Origin: GCA-2729515 sp036336695
GTDB taxonomy: Bacteria > Myxococcota_A > UBA9160 > SMWR01
NCBI GenBank assembly: GCA_036336695.1
Contig: JAYZFQ010000008.1
Coordinates: 1 to 61,199 of the forward strand
Direction: 5' to 3'
DNA length: 61,199 nucleotides
Positions within the stretch are counted from its first letter, which is position 1; each line of letters opens with the position of its first letter. A program made the position numbers and the translations under genes. This document shows, piece by piece, positions 34,277 to 42,642 of the stretch. The notes beneath the pieces are model-generated. The model saw only the letters and a program-made list of their open reading frames with translations, made no database searches and was not told the DNA's origin.

Positions 34277-35524
34277 TCACGCTTGTCGCGTTTCGGGAAG
34301 CCCGGCCTCCTCGATGGCGATGCCCCGGGTTTCGGGGACCAGGTAGAGGATGAGGGGAATCGCAATCAGGTTGGCAAGGCCCAGGAGCGAGACCGCGTTC
34401 CCCGTCGAACCGAGGGCGGCGGCGGCCGCGCCGGTTACGGTCGGGCCGATCACGAGGCCCCAGCGTCCGAGCAGGTTGTGAGAGAGCGCGTTGGCATTGG
34501 CGCGGACCTCGGTCGGAAAGAGTTCCGCCGTAATCGTGTTCGCGATGGGCCACATGCCCTGGAGCATCTGCAGGGCGACCCAGGAACCCGCGATCACCGC
34601 CCAGCTCGTCGCCTGGTAGCAGACGAGGGTGACGACACTCCCCAGGGCGAGAAAGCTGACGGCGGCGACGCGGCGGCCGACCCAATCCATCAAGCGACCG
34701 CCGGACCAGTAGCCGAGGAAGGCGAAGGGCACCGCCGCGGGCACGACGATCTGCAGGTCGGCCGCCGTCCAGCCCCGTTCGTTGAAGACGTAGTAGGTGA
34801 AGAAGAACATCGTGCAGGCGCTGAAGAAGTTCACCGCGAACCAAAGGACGGTGACGCCGAGAAAGCGCCGCCGTAGTCCGGGTCCGAGCAGGATGCGTGC
34901 CTGGGCTGCGATCGAGGCCCCGACGGCGCCCTGACGTGCGACGAACGCGGGGGGTTCACGCAGCACGCGCCAGAACAGGGGCAGGAAGAGCAGGGGGAGG
35001 GCGCCCACCAGGAAGAGGCCGCGCCAACCGGCGGTGCTCGTTTCGAGTGGCGCCAGGAAGACTGCAGGCAGCGCAGCGCCGACGCTCGCAAAAGCGCCGA
35101 GCAACCCGTTCGCGCGTCCCCGCAACTTGGCCGGGAGTTCTTCGCTCAGGATCACGTAGGCGAGGGCAAGCTGGGTCACCATGAGCATGCGGGCCCCGAA
35201 CTGGAGTACCGCGAACTCGACGAGAGTGCGCGAGAAGAACGTGGCGAAGGTGAGCAGGGCATAGCCCCCGAGCGAAACGAGCAGCAGGGGTCGTCGGCCG
35301 AAGCGATCGGCCAGCCGGATCACCGCAAAGGCCGCGACGGTTCCAAGACTGAGCGCCGAAAGGGTTCGGCCGAGCACTTCGGGTCCGACGCCAAACTCGC
35401 TCCCGAGTTGGGGGAGGAGCAGGCTGGCGAGCTTCGTGTCGAAACCCTCGAAGCTCGTCGCACCGCACAGGAGCACGAAGAGGAGCTTCTGGTAGCGGCT
35501 GAGGGCTCCGGTCATGTCGCGCAT
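34277..35524 (-). CDS. MFS transporter (sugar/metabolite:H+ symporter-like)
   Basis: A 415-residue major facilitator with 12 predicted helices. Signature loops are RLADRFGRRPLLLVS between helices 2 and 3, the repeat GGRLMDWVGRRVAAV in the second half, and the C-terminal motif VPETRGIAIEE, as in aromatic-acid/sugar porters. It diverges from the acyl-CoA mutase operon across only 32 bp and may import the compound that the operon degrades. An ATG 3 codons in (35515) is an alternative start. Confidence 0.88.
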   Translation of the reverse strand: MRDMTGALSRYQKLLFVLLCGATSFEGFDTKLASLLLPQLGSEFGVGPEVLGRTLSALSLGTVAAFAVIRLADRFGRRPLLLVSLGGYALLTFATFFSRTLVEFAVLQFGARMLMVTQLALAYVILSEELPAKLRGRANGLLGAFASVGAALPAVFLAPLETSTAGWRGLFLVGALPLLFLPLFWRVLREPPAFVARQGAVGASIAAQARILLGPGLRRRFLGVTVLWFAVNFFSACTMFFFTYYVFNERGWTAADLQIVVPAAVPFAFLGYWSGGRLMDWVGRRVAAVSFLALGSVVTLVCYQATSWAVIAGSWVALQMLQGMWPIANTITAELFPTEVRANANALSHNLLGRWGLVIGPTVTGAAAAALGSTGNAVSLLGLANLIAIPLILYLVPETRGIAIEEAGLPETRQA

Positions 35525-35556
35525 TCTCGCCCAGCAGAGGGCATACTGGGCGTCTC

Positions 35557-37263
35557 ATGGCGGAGAAGAAGCAGAGCGGATCTCCCGTCGCGAAGGGAGA
35601 GGCCGAGTGGCAGGAGAGAACCCGGGTTCCCTCGCTTGCGGGTCGGGGGGAGCGCAAGCCCGAGTTCCGGACCCAGGCGATGCGCTGGCCGGTCAAGGCC
35701 CTCTACACCCCTGCAGACCTCGAAGCGATCGACTTCGACTACCTGCGCGACGTGGGCTTTCCCGGCCAGTATCCCTTCACCCGCGGAACCGAGCCCAACG
35801 GGTATCGCTCCGACCTGTGGACGATGAGCCAGGTCACGGGTTTCGGGACGGGCACGGACTGGGCGAAGCGCGCCCGCTACATGCTGGAGGAGGGACTCCA
35901 GGGTCTCATCATCGAGTACGACCTGCCCACCACCAACGGTCTCGATTCGGACCATCCCCTCGCGGCCGGCGAAGTGGGACGTGCAGGCACGGCGATCGAC
36001 TCTCTCGCGGACATGGAGGCGGCGCTCGACATTCCCTTCGACCGGCTTCGCCACCTCACGTCCGTCTGCAACGGTCCCCAGCCGATCAACCTGGCCATGA
36101 TCATCGCAGCGCTCGAGCGCCGACGTGTCGATCCCCGGAGCTTCACGCTCCAGATGCCCAACGCGATCCTCATCGAGTACACCTGTGTCGGCCGGTACAT
36201 CTATCCCCCCGAACACGGCCTGCGGATCGCTACCGACGTCATCGAGTACACGATCCGGAATCACCCGAACTGGGTGCCGATCGCGGTGGTGAGCGCACAA
36301 CTCTACGCCGCCCGGGCGAACCCGGTGCAGGAACTCGCCTTCTCCTTCGCCATCGCGATGCAGTATCTCGACGGGGTTCTCGCCCGGGGATTCGACGTCG
36401 ACGAGGTGGCCCCGTATTTCAGTTTCATCACCGGCGTCGATATGGACTTCTTCGAAGCCGTTGGGAAGCTGCGTGCCTACCGCAAGATCTGGGCGCGGCT
36501 CATGAAGGAACGGTACGGGGCGAAGAAGCCCGAGTCCCTCCAGCTTTCCCTGATGGCTTCGCCGGGCACCATGTCCCTTACGCTCCAGCAACCCCTGAAC
36601 AACATCGCCCGGCTCGGAATCCAGATGCTCGCCTGCGCCCTCGGTGGCGGCGGGCAGACGATGACGACACCGCTCCACGACGAGGGGCACGCCCTTCCCA
36701 GCGAGGAGGCGATCCGCGTCGGTGCGGCGGTGCAGAACATCGTGGCCCACGAGACGGGGGCCGCAGACACGATCGACCCCCTTGCCGGCTCCTATTACGT
36801 GGAACACATGACCCGGACGCTGGAAGACGCGGTCTTCGCCGAGATCGAAACCGTCGATGCCATGGGAGGCGCGCTGCGAGCCATCGAGACCGGGTACTTC
36901 CAGCGGGAACTCGCTCGCGAACAGTGGGAGCGCAACCGCGAGATCGAAGACGGGAGTCGCAAGCTCGTCGGGGTGAACCACCTGGAGGTTCCCGACGAGC
37001 AGCGGGGGATCGAGATCTTCCGCCTCGACGACGCCGTGGAGTCGCGGCAGATCGAACGAGTGCGTAGCGTCCGCTCGGAACGGGACGCGGGACGGGTGAA
37101 GCGGGTGCTCGAGGACGTGCGCGGCGCGGCACGAGCCGGTGAGAACCTGGTACCGCCCGTGCTCGAAGCCGTGCGTGCGCAAGCGACCCACGGTGAGTTG
37201 TGCGACGCCATGCGCGACGTGTTCGGCGAGTACCACCCCGATTCGCTGACCGCCGGAGTCTGA
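35557..37263 (+). CDS. Cobalamin-dependent acyl-CoA mutase, large subunit, divergent active site
   Basis: A 568-residue catalytic chain of the methylmalonyl-/isobutyryl-CoA mutase superfamily, without its own B12 domain. GQYPFTRG (70-77), YDLPTTNGLDSDHP (121-134), YIYPPEHGLRI and IDPLAGSYYVE place it in the family. By-eye alignment with P. shermanii MutB puts Glu79 at Tyr89, Val211 (or a gap) at Arg207, Ala247-Gln248 at Tyr243-His244, and QTMTTP (367-372) at QSLHTN. His244 is conserved in every characterised mutase I know, so substrate and chemistry are probably new, or the protein is not a mutase. The B12 subunit and MeaB GTPase follow directly. Confidence 0.85.
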   Translation: MAEKKQSGSPVAKGEAEWQERTRVPSLAGRGERKPEFRTQAMRWPVKALYTPADLEAIDFDYLRDVGFPGQYPFTRGTEPNGYRSDLWTMSQVTGFGTGTDWAKRARYMLEEGLQGLIIEYDLPTTNGLDSDHPLAAGEVGRAGTAIDSLADMEAALDIPFDRLRHLTSVCNGPQPINLAMIIAALERRRVDPRSFTLQMPNAILIEYTCVGRYIYPPEHGLRIATDVIEYTIRNHPNWVPIAVVSAQLYAARANPVQELAFSFAIAMQYLDGVLARGFDVDEVAPYFSFITGVDMDFFEAVGKLRAYRKIWARLMKERYGAKKPESLQLSLMASPGTMSLTLQQPLNNIARLGIQMLACALGGGGQTMTTPLHDEGHALPSEEAIRVGAAVQNIVAHETGAADTIDPLAGSYYVEHMTRTLEDAVFAEIETVDAMGGALRAIETGYFQRELAREQWERNREIEDGSRKLVGVNHLEVPDEQRGIEIFRLDDAVESRQIERVRSVRSERDAGRVKRVLEDVRGAARAGENLVPPVLEAVRAQATHGELCDAMRDVFGEYHPDSLTAGV

Positions 37264-37269
37264 GCAACC

Positions 37270-37680
37270 GTGGCCGAGAATCCGCGGCGGGTGCGCGTCT
37301 TGCTGGCGAAGCTCGGCCTCGATAGCCACACGATCGGAGTCACCGTCATCGCCCATGCCCTGCGAGACGCCGGCATGGAGGTGATCTACAGCGGCCTCAA
37401 GCAGACGCCGGAGATGGTTGCGAACACGGCGATTCAGGAAGACGTGGACGTGGTGGGCCTGTCGAGTTTGTCGGCGGCCCATATGCAGCACTTTCCCCGG
37501 GTCGTCGCCCTGCTCCAGGAGCGCGGCGCTGGCGACAAGCTCGTCATTGGCGGGGGTGTGATCCCCGAAGAAGATGCGGAAGAGCTCCGGAAGGCCGGTC
37601 TTGCAGAGATCTTCACCATGGGCACCGGAACGGACGACATCGTGCGCTACATCGAGCAGTGGTGGGCCGAGCGCGCCTAG
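37270..37680 (+). CDS. Cobalamin-binding small subunit of acyl-CoA mutase
   Basis: A 136-residue B12-binding Rossmann domain. DSHTIG (Asp18, His20, Gly23) is the DxHxxG motif whose His binds cobalt from below; GLSSLSAAHMQHF and VIGGGVIPEED are the nucleotide-tail and glycine-rich elements. GTG 37270 follows the large subunit by 6 nt. It is the partner of the diverged large chain. Its own motifs are fully intact, which argues that the complex is active. Confidence 0.92.
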   Translation: MAENPRRVRVLLAKLGLDSHTIGVTVIAHALRDAGMEVIYSGLKQTPEMVANTAIQEDVDVVGLSSLSAAHMQHFPRVVALLQERGAGDKLVIGGGVIPEEDAEELRKAGLAEIFTMGTGTDDIVRYIEQWWAERA

Positions 37681-37683
37681 CCG

Positions 37684-38643
37684 ATGGACGTTGCACGCGC
37701 TGCACTCGACGGAGACCCGGCGGCCGGCGCGCGCGTGATCCGGTGGATCGAAGAGGGCGACCCGTCGGCCGCGGATGCGCTGAAGCTTCTCTACCCCCAG
37801 TGTGGTCGGGCGCACGTGATCGGGGTGACGGGGCCGCCGGGAGCCGGGAAGTCGACCCTGGTCGACGGCATGATCGGAGCCCTGCGGGCGCGCGGTCTGT
37901 CGGTCGGCGTCCTCGCGGTGGACCCGACGAGCCCCTTTTCGGGCGGCGCGTTGCTCGGCGACCGGGTTCGGATGCAGCGCCACGCTACCGACCCGGAGGT
38001 GTTCATCCGTTCCATGGCGACCCGGGGCTGGCTCGGGGGGCTCGCGCGCGCCGCGTTCGAGGCGACGCTGGTGCTCGACGCCATGGGCTACGACGCGGTT
38101 CTCGTCGAGACCGTGGGCGTGGGCCAGGACGAGATCGAGATCGTGGAGCTGGCCCACACGACAGTCGTGGTGAACGTTCCCGGCCTCGGCGACGGGGTCC
38201 AGGCACTCAAGGCGGGGATCCTCGAAGTCGCCGACGTCCTCGTCGTGAACAAGGCGGACCAGCCGGGAGCCGAGGAGGCCGAACGCCACCTGGGCGCCCT
38301 GCTCGAAATGCGGCGCACACCCGAAGATGGTTGGTTGCCACCGCTGTTACGCACGTCGGCGACACAGGGCGAAGGCCTCGCGGAGTTGGTCGATGCCTGC
38401 GCCAAACACCGGGATCACCTCGCGGCCGGCGGCGCCTGGTCGCAACGTTCCGAGCGACGCCATTTCCACCTCTTCCGGGAGTTGCTCCGGCGCGCGGCAG
38501 CCGAGGCCCTGCTCGAAGCGGCGGAACGCGAACCCGAGAGCAAGCGTCTGGTGGAGCAGGTGAGGAACCGGGCGGTGGATCCCTACTCCGCTGTAGATCA
38601 ACTATTGGCGCGGCTCGGTCCGCGCGGGGAGAACCGCGGGTGA
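37684..38643 (+). CDS. MeaB/ArgK-type G3E GTPase, mutase chaperone
   Basis: A 319-residue P-loop GTPase. GVTGPPGAGKST (Walker A, Gly50-Ser57) is followed by LAVDPTSPFSGGALLGDRVRM, VETVGVGQDE (switch/Walker B region) and NKAD, which confers guanine specificity. MeaB proteins gate adenosylcobalamin loading and protect the mutase from inactivation. It starts 3 nt after the B12 subunit stop and ends overlapping the EthD-like gene (GTGA). This supports a working B12 enzyme upstream. Confidence 0.93.
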   Translation: MDVARAALDGDPAAGARVIRWIEEGDPSAADALKLLYPQCGRAHVIGVTGPPGAGKSTLVDGMIGALRARGLSVGVLAVDPTSPFSGGALLGDRVRMQRHATDPEVFIRSMATRGWLGGLARAAFEATLVLDAMGYDAVLVETVGVGQDEIEIVELAHTTVVVNVPGLGDGVQALKAGILEVADVLVVNKADQPGAEEAERHLGALLEMRRTPEDGWLPPLLRTSATQGEGLAELVDACAKHRDHLAAGGAWSQRSERRHFHLFRELLRRAAAEALLEAAEREPESKRLVEQVRNRAVDPYSAVDQLLARLGPRGENRG

Positions 38644-39245
38644 TCCGAACCCTGGCCCTGATCGTTCGCAAGCCTGGCGTCACCCGGGCGGAATTTCGCG
38701 ACCATTACGAGACGATCCACGCGCCCCTCGCGCTTCCCCACATGCAGGGGCTGACTCATTACCTCCGCAACCACGTCACCGAGACGCTGGGCGGCGCGGA
38801 GCCGAGCTTCGACGTGATGACCGAGTTCGGTTATGCGCGCCCCGAGGACGTCGAGCACATCCTGGGCGTGCTTCAATCGCCCGAAGGCGAAGCCATCCGG
38901 CGTGACGAACTCACGTTCATGGACACGGCGCGCAATACCTTCTTTGCCGTCGGGGAACCGAGCCTCGTCCGGGGAAGTCAAGCGGTTCCCGAAGGCGCGG
39001 TGAAGGTGGCGGCCCTCGCGAAGGCGGCGGCGGAGGGCGCCCTCGCCCCCTTGCTCGAACTCGGGCCGTCGCGCGCCGTGACCCAACCGGTGCTCGGGGG
39101 TCCCCACGGAGAGCCGCCCTGGGACGAGGTGGCGTTTCTCTGGTACGACCCCGGCGTGCTCGAAGACGAGCGGTTGCGCGCCTGGGCGCCGGATGCGGCT
39201 GCCGCGGCGCTCGTGCGCGTCGAGGCGTGCCGGACCCCGCTCTAG
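38640..39245 (+). CDS. EthD domain-containing protein
   Basis: A 201-residue protein. The first 100 residues form an EthD/dimeric ferredoxin-like domain (LIVRKPGVTRAEFRDHYETI, HMQGLTHYLRNHV, FVMTEFGYA-like strand). The second half is unassigned and could be a degenerate repeat, ending in a strand with VAFLWYDPG. EthD-type proteins bind or transform small hydrophobic or polyketide-like ligands. GTG overlaps the MeaB stop, so it belongs to the mutase operon. Its 3' end overlaps the convergent cytochrome gene by 4 bp. Confidence 0.75.
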   Translation: MIRTLALIVRKPGVTRAEFRDHYETIHAPLALPHMQGLTHYLRNHVTETLGGAEPSFDVMTEFGYARPEDVEHILGVLQSPEGEAIRRDELTFMDTARNTFFAVGEPSLVRGSQAVPEGAVKVAALAKAAAEGALAPLLELGPSRAVTQPVLGGPHGEPPWDEVAFLWYDPGVLEDERLRAWAPDAAAAALVRVEACRTPL

Positions 39246-39652
39246 TCGGTGGCGAACTGCGAGACGAGTCCGCGCCGGACGCCTTCGACGTCGACCAGGG
39301 GCGCGACGCGCAGCGTCGAGATCTCTTCGCCGTCGAAGGGCTGAAACCCCGCGCTCGCCGTGCCGGGGTCGAAGTTCGTGACCATCCAGTTGAGCACCGC
39401 CGCGAGTTCCGCGTCGCCCAGTGCAGACTGGGAGCTGCCGGGAACCTGTACCAGGTAGGCACGGCCTCCGGGTACCGCGAGAAAGCGACCGACCGTATTG
39501 CGAAGGTCCGGTACGTCGGGGGCCCCCGCGCCATCGGGCAGGTGACAGCCCTGGCATTCCAGCATGTAGTCGACGGCGGGGCTGCCGGCGCTGGCGGGCA
39601 GCGGCGCCCCGAGCATCAGCCCCACCACGAGGACGAGCGTTCCCGGTTTCAT
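39242..39652 (-). CDS. Periplasmic monohaem cytochrome c
   Basis: A 136-residue exported cytochrome. A signal peptide (MKPGTLVLVVGLMLGAPLPA, cleaved near ASA-GS) is followed by the haem site CQGCH (33-37) and a C-terminal helix AVLNWMVTNF, whose Met may be the axial ligand. It is the last gene of the amine dehydrogenase cluster, matching the small cytochrome that follows aauA in Alcaligenes faecalis, and it probably takes electrons from the quinone cofactor. ATG overlaps the stop of the light-chain gene. Confidence 0.85.
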   Translation of the reverse strand: MKPGTLVLVVGLMLGAPLPASAGSPAVDYMLECQGCHLPDGAGAPDVPDLRNTVGRFLAVPGGRAYLVQVPGSSQSALGDAELAAVLNWMVTNFDPGTASAGFQPFDGEEISTLRVAPLVDVEGVRRGLVSQFATD

Positions 39653-40158
39653 TCGTCTTCCGAGGCGACGCCCACGACGATGGCCACGGTGGAGTTGTAC
39701 ACGAGACCCGCGTCCCCCATGCACCAGACGATGTCGTTGTTCCGGCTGGGAATGTAGACGGGCCGGTCGCCCTCGTGGCGCATGCAGACGCACTTGCCGC
39801 AGATGTCCTTGCCGCAACAGTCGTTGTAGGAAATGACGTAGTCGCGCCCGTCTTCGGGGTTCCGACAGGTTCCGAGCCAGGTGACGGGAGACATCTCGGT
39901 GCCCGGTGGGCACGACCGGTGGGATCCACCGCAACACGAGGCGAGAAACCCGTCCATGGCGCAGTAGCGCCAGTACGCGCAGTCCTCGGGGTTGCCAGTC
40001 GGTTCGCCAGCTGCGCCCGCGGCGCGCCCCACGGGCAGCAGGGGGAGCGCCGCCCCGCCGAGCAACGCGGCACCGAGCTGGCCCAGGAAACTCCGGCGGG
40101 AGGTGCGACGGGCGAGGTTGCGGGCCGCACCGTCGAAGAACGCGTCGAGACGCTTCAC
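39649..40158 (-). CDS. aauA: TTQ amine dehydrogenase light (small) subunit
   Basis: A 169-residue light chain of methylamine/aromatic amine dehydrogenase. The Tat signal is SRRSFLGQLGAALLGG (20-35). The mature part is cysteine-rich (CAYWRYCAMDGFLASCCGG, CPPGT, DCCGKDICGKCVC). Trp94 (VTWLGT) and Trp145 (DIVWCMG) are 51 residues apart, exactly the spacing of the two tryptophans that form tryptophan tryptophylquinone in MauA and AauA. It oxidises a primary amine to aldehyde plus ammonia in the periplasm. GTG 40158 overlaps the MauD-like stop. Methylamine versus aromatic amine specificity is not certain. Confidence 0.9.
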   Translation of the reverse strand: MKRLDAFFDGAARNLARRTSRRSFLGQLGAALLGGAALPLLPVGRAAGAAGEPTGNPEDCAYWRYCAMDGFLASCCGGSHRSCPPGTEMSPVTWLGTCRNPEDGRDYVISYNDCCGKDICGKCVCMRHEGDRPVYIPSRNNDIVWCMGDAGLVYNSTVAIVVGVASEDE

Positions 40159-40769
40159 GCGTCCTCCCCGGCTGCGCGACGGCGTTCGACGAATTCCTGC
40201 ACCGTGGCCACCTCGTGCCGCTCGGCTTCGAACAGGCTCTCCAAGTGTTCCCGAGTGTTGACCAGGCCTTTCGCCGTGACAACTCCCCGCGCGTCGATGA
40301 GCGCGGCGTAGGGCAGGGCGCCGACCTGCCAGGCGAGACCGAGGGGAGCGGAAAGCACGTAGCACTCGCGGTCCAGGGCTTCGGCGTCGACGAAGGCGCG
40401 GTGTTCGTCGCGCGGTCCGTCGCTCGCGAGGACGAGCCGCAGGTCCCGGCTCTCGCGGGCGGCGAGCGACCGGACGGCGGGCAGGAGCGACTTGCACACC
40501 GGGCAGCTGGGGGAGAGGAACAGCAGCAGGGTCCGCAGCCCGTCGGGTGCGCTGCCCCCGATCCGGATCGGCTTTGCGTTCCAGTCCGCGACCTCGATGA
40601 CCGGGGCCGCCTCGCCGATCGCCGGGCCGCCGCGCGCGACCAGGGCACCGGCCGGGGCGACGCGCTCGTGGAGGACGCCGATCTGTCGCAACAGGGCGAG
40701 TACGACCAGACCCAGGGCCACGACGGCGATCCAGAGCAGGAGGTTCGAGACGACGAGTGCGTCGGTCAT
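40155..40769 (-). CDS. aauD: MauD/AauD-type thioredoxin-like accessory protein
   Basis: A 204-residue membrane-anchored thioredoxin-fold protein. One N-terminal helix (residues 6-28) is followed by a periplasmic domain with LLLFLSPSCPVCKSLLP (Cys89, Cys92). MauD is needed for disulfide formation and stability of the cysteine-rich light chain, which here has about a dozen cysteines. The stop overlaps the light-chain start and its ATG overlaps the MauE-like stop. Confidence 0.88.
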   Translation of the reverse strand: MTDALVVSNLLLWIAVVALGLVVLALLRQIGVLHERVAPAGALVARGGPAIGEAAPVIEVADWNAKPIRIGGSAPDGLRTLLLFLSPSCPVCKSLLPAVRSLAARESRDLRLVLASDGPRDEHRAFVDAEALDRECYVLSAPLGLAWQVGALPYAALIDARGVVTAKGLVNTREHLESLFEAERHEVATVQEFVERRRAAGEDA

Positions 40770-41320
40770 GGGCCGGCTCGCAAGGCGCGCAAGCGACCGA
40801 GATTGGCGAGGGCGACGTCCGAGGCCGCGTATAGGAGTGCGAGGTATGCCAGCGCTCCGGTCCCGGTCACGGCGTCGAACCATACGAGGGGCCGTTGAGT
40901 CGACGGGTACGCCGCAGCGACGGCGAGCAGCGCCAGCAGGAGATTGCGTGCGACCAGGCCCCAGTGGATTGTCTGGGACCCGGCCGGCCCCGCGCAGCCG
41001 CAGGCCACGTGTCGGCGTCCCCGGGCGAGGTTGGCCGCGATCGCTGTGGCGTAGACGGCGAGCAGGGTCGCTGCGGCCAGGGCGGGCACGGCTCCCGTCG
41101 CCGGAACCCACAAGCTCGCCCCGACCGCGAACTCGATTCCCACGATGGCAGCCGCTGCAACGGGTACCCAATGCTCGGGCAGGAGACGGTAGTCGGTCAG
41201 GGCCGCTCGGAAGGCCCGCCCCTCCCGGAGCTTGTGCACCGCCGACGCCAACAGGAGGAGCCCAAGGCCCGCGCGCAACACCGTGCTCACGACCGGGTCG
41301 AGTGCGGGGCCGTCGATCAT
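40766..41320 (-). CDS. aauE: MauE/AauE-type membrane protein
   Basis: A 184-residue integral membrane protein with four or five helices of the DoxX/MauE type (LRAGLGLLLLASAVHKLREG; VACGCAG in a loop). MauE works with MauD in export and folding of the light chain. ATG 41320 is chosen because it gives the ATGA overlap with the large-subunit stop seen throughout this operon; ATG 41335 would add five residues. Confidence 0.85.
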   Translation of the reverse strand: MIDGPALDPVVSTVLRAGLGLLLLASAVHKLREGRAFRAALTDYRLLPEHWVPVAAAAIVGIEFAVGASLWVPATGAVPALAAATLLAVYATAIAANLARGRRHVACGCAGPAGSQTIHWGLVARNLLLALLAVAAAYPSTQRPLVWFDAVTGTGALAYLALLYAASDVALANLGRLRALRAGP

Positions 41321-42570
41321 TTCATGCCGTTCCACGGCGCCTGGAGCGCGACGTTGGTGAAGTTGCCGGAAATGACTCGGCGCAGGGGTTCACCGGAAAG
41401 GGCGTCGTACACGCCGATGCCCCCGGTGTAGGGGGCCGTCGTGGCGAGCAGCGGCCGCTCGTCCTGGGTCACCGCGATGATCGACACCCCCAGCTCTTCC
41501 GTCAGGAGACCGACGCCCCAGTCGTAGAGGCGGCTGAAGGGCCAGATCCAGTCCTCGCCGAAGGCCATGGAGACTCCCATGACGGTCAGGCCGGGGCCGC
41601 GCAACGCAATGCGTTGCAGTCTCTCGTGGGACTCGAGGTCGTAGACCCAGATCTCCGTGCCGGGCTGCTTGTGGGTATCGCGCCCCCCGCGGTGCATCAC
41701 GGAATAGAGGCGGTTGCTGGCTTCGTGAACGGCCAGGTGCTGGGAGCCGCCCGGCTTCCAGGTGGCTTCCCGGTCTGCTTCGGACACCAGGGACCATGGT
41801 GTCTCGAAGACCGGCTCGGTTTCGGAAAAGTCCACGCGGTAGGCGAGGCCCTCGAAGGAGACGAACACCCAGCTCGTGCCCCACCGGGCGGCTTTTTCGG
41901 TCACCGGGTCGGTGGCGGGATCGAAGAAGCGTTCGGTGCGTCGCTTCGACGCAAGCCGCCCGGTTTCGTCCAGGGACACGAGCAGCAGCGCGCCGTCGCC
42001 GCAGAGCATGGCAAAACGACGCGGACCCGCGGTGTAGACCAGGGCACAGCCCGGTGTCGGGATCTCGGTGACGAAGGCACGCTTCACGACGTCCACGATG
42101 CTGAGCGAGGTCGCGGGAGTCATGTTGAACACCGCGAGGAAGCGCTCGTTCCCCGAAAGCGCGTTGTTGGCCGACGGGAGCACGTTGCTCGCCCGTTTCG
42201 GCGGCAGGACCACTTCTCCGTTCGGCGCCAGGGTGTGCGCGTCGTAGAACGTGACCACGTCGGTCCGCACGCCCCGGCTGCCCCGGGAGTAATAGGTTCC
42301 CGGCACGTAGATTTCGGGTCGGCCCTCGGGGAAGACCCCGACCGTAAAGCCCCAGCCCCCGTCGACAGTGCCGAGCATGTCGCCCCGGTCGAGGTCCACC
42401 AGGGCGATGCGTTCCAGGACCGGATCCGAGGCCCACACCCAGTGGGGCCCGAGTGTCGCGGGAAGGGTTTCGACCCGTCCGATCGGCTCCGCAGGCAGCT
42501 CTCCATGCGTCGGGCCCGCGAAGCAGAAGAACCCCACCAAGCAACCAAGGATCCAGCGACTCGGGAGCAT
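41317..42570 (-). CDS. aauB: TTQ amine dehydrogenase heavy (large) subunit
   Basis: A 417-residue exported seven-bladed beta-propeller of the MauB/AauB family. A signal peptide (MLPSRWILGCLVGFFCFAG) is followed by WVWASDPVLERIALVD, GGWGFTVGVFPEGRPEIYVP and, near the C-terminus, TGGIGVYDALSGEPLRRV. It forms the alpha2beta2 enzyme with the light chain. It is the first gene of the operon B-E-D-A-cytochrome. No Shine-Dalgarno sequence is seen before the ATG; a dyad at 42602-42617 lies upstream. Confidence 0.9.
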   Translation of the reverse strand: MLPSRWILGCLVGFFCFAGPTHGELPAEPIGRVETLPATLGPHWVWASDPVLERIALVDLDRGDMLGTVDGGWGFTVGVFPEGRPEIYVPGTYYSRGSRGVRTDVVTFYDAHTLAPNGEVVLPPKRASNVLPSANNALSGNERFLAVFNMTPATSLSIVDVVKRAFVTEIPTPGCALVYTAGPRRFAMLCGDGALLLVSLDETGRLASKRRTERFFDPATDPVTEKAARWGTSWVFVSFEGLAYRVDFSETEPVFETPWSLVSEADREATWKPGGSQHLAVHEASNRLYSVMHRGGRDTHKQPGTEIWVYDLESHERLQRIALRGPGLTVMGVSMAFGEDWIWPFSRLYDWGVGLLTEELGVSIIAVTQDERPLLATTAPYTGGIGVYDALSGEPLRRVISGNFTNVALQAPWNGMK

Positions 42571-42601
42571 GTTTAACTGTCCAAGACGACCCGCATTGCC
42601 T

Positions 42602-42617
42602 AACGAGTCTACTCGTT
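42602..42617. promoter_or_regulatory. Dyad AACGAG-TCTA-CTCGTT between CoA-transferase and amine dehydrogenase genes
   Basis: A perfect 6-bp inverted repeat with a 4-nt loop in the 72-bp gap, 32 nt upstream of the heavy-subunit ATG and 25 nt after the CoA-transferase stop. There is no T-tract, so an operator for an amine-responsive regulator is as likely as a terminator. Confidence 0.4.
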
Positions 42618-42642
42618 TCGCCGCCGAGTTTGCTAGAGGATT

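Noticed and set aside
37659..38639. Upstream extension of the EthD-like gene through the MeaB region
   Set aside because: MeaB has full GTPase motifs in its own frame. The extension is Arg/Gly-rich noise, and GTG 38640 gives the GTGA overlap common here.
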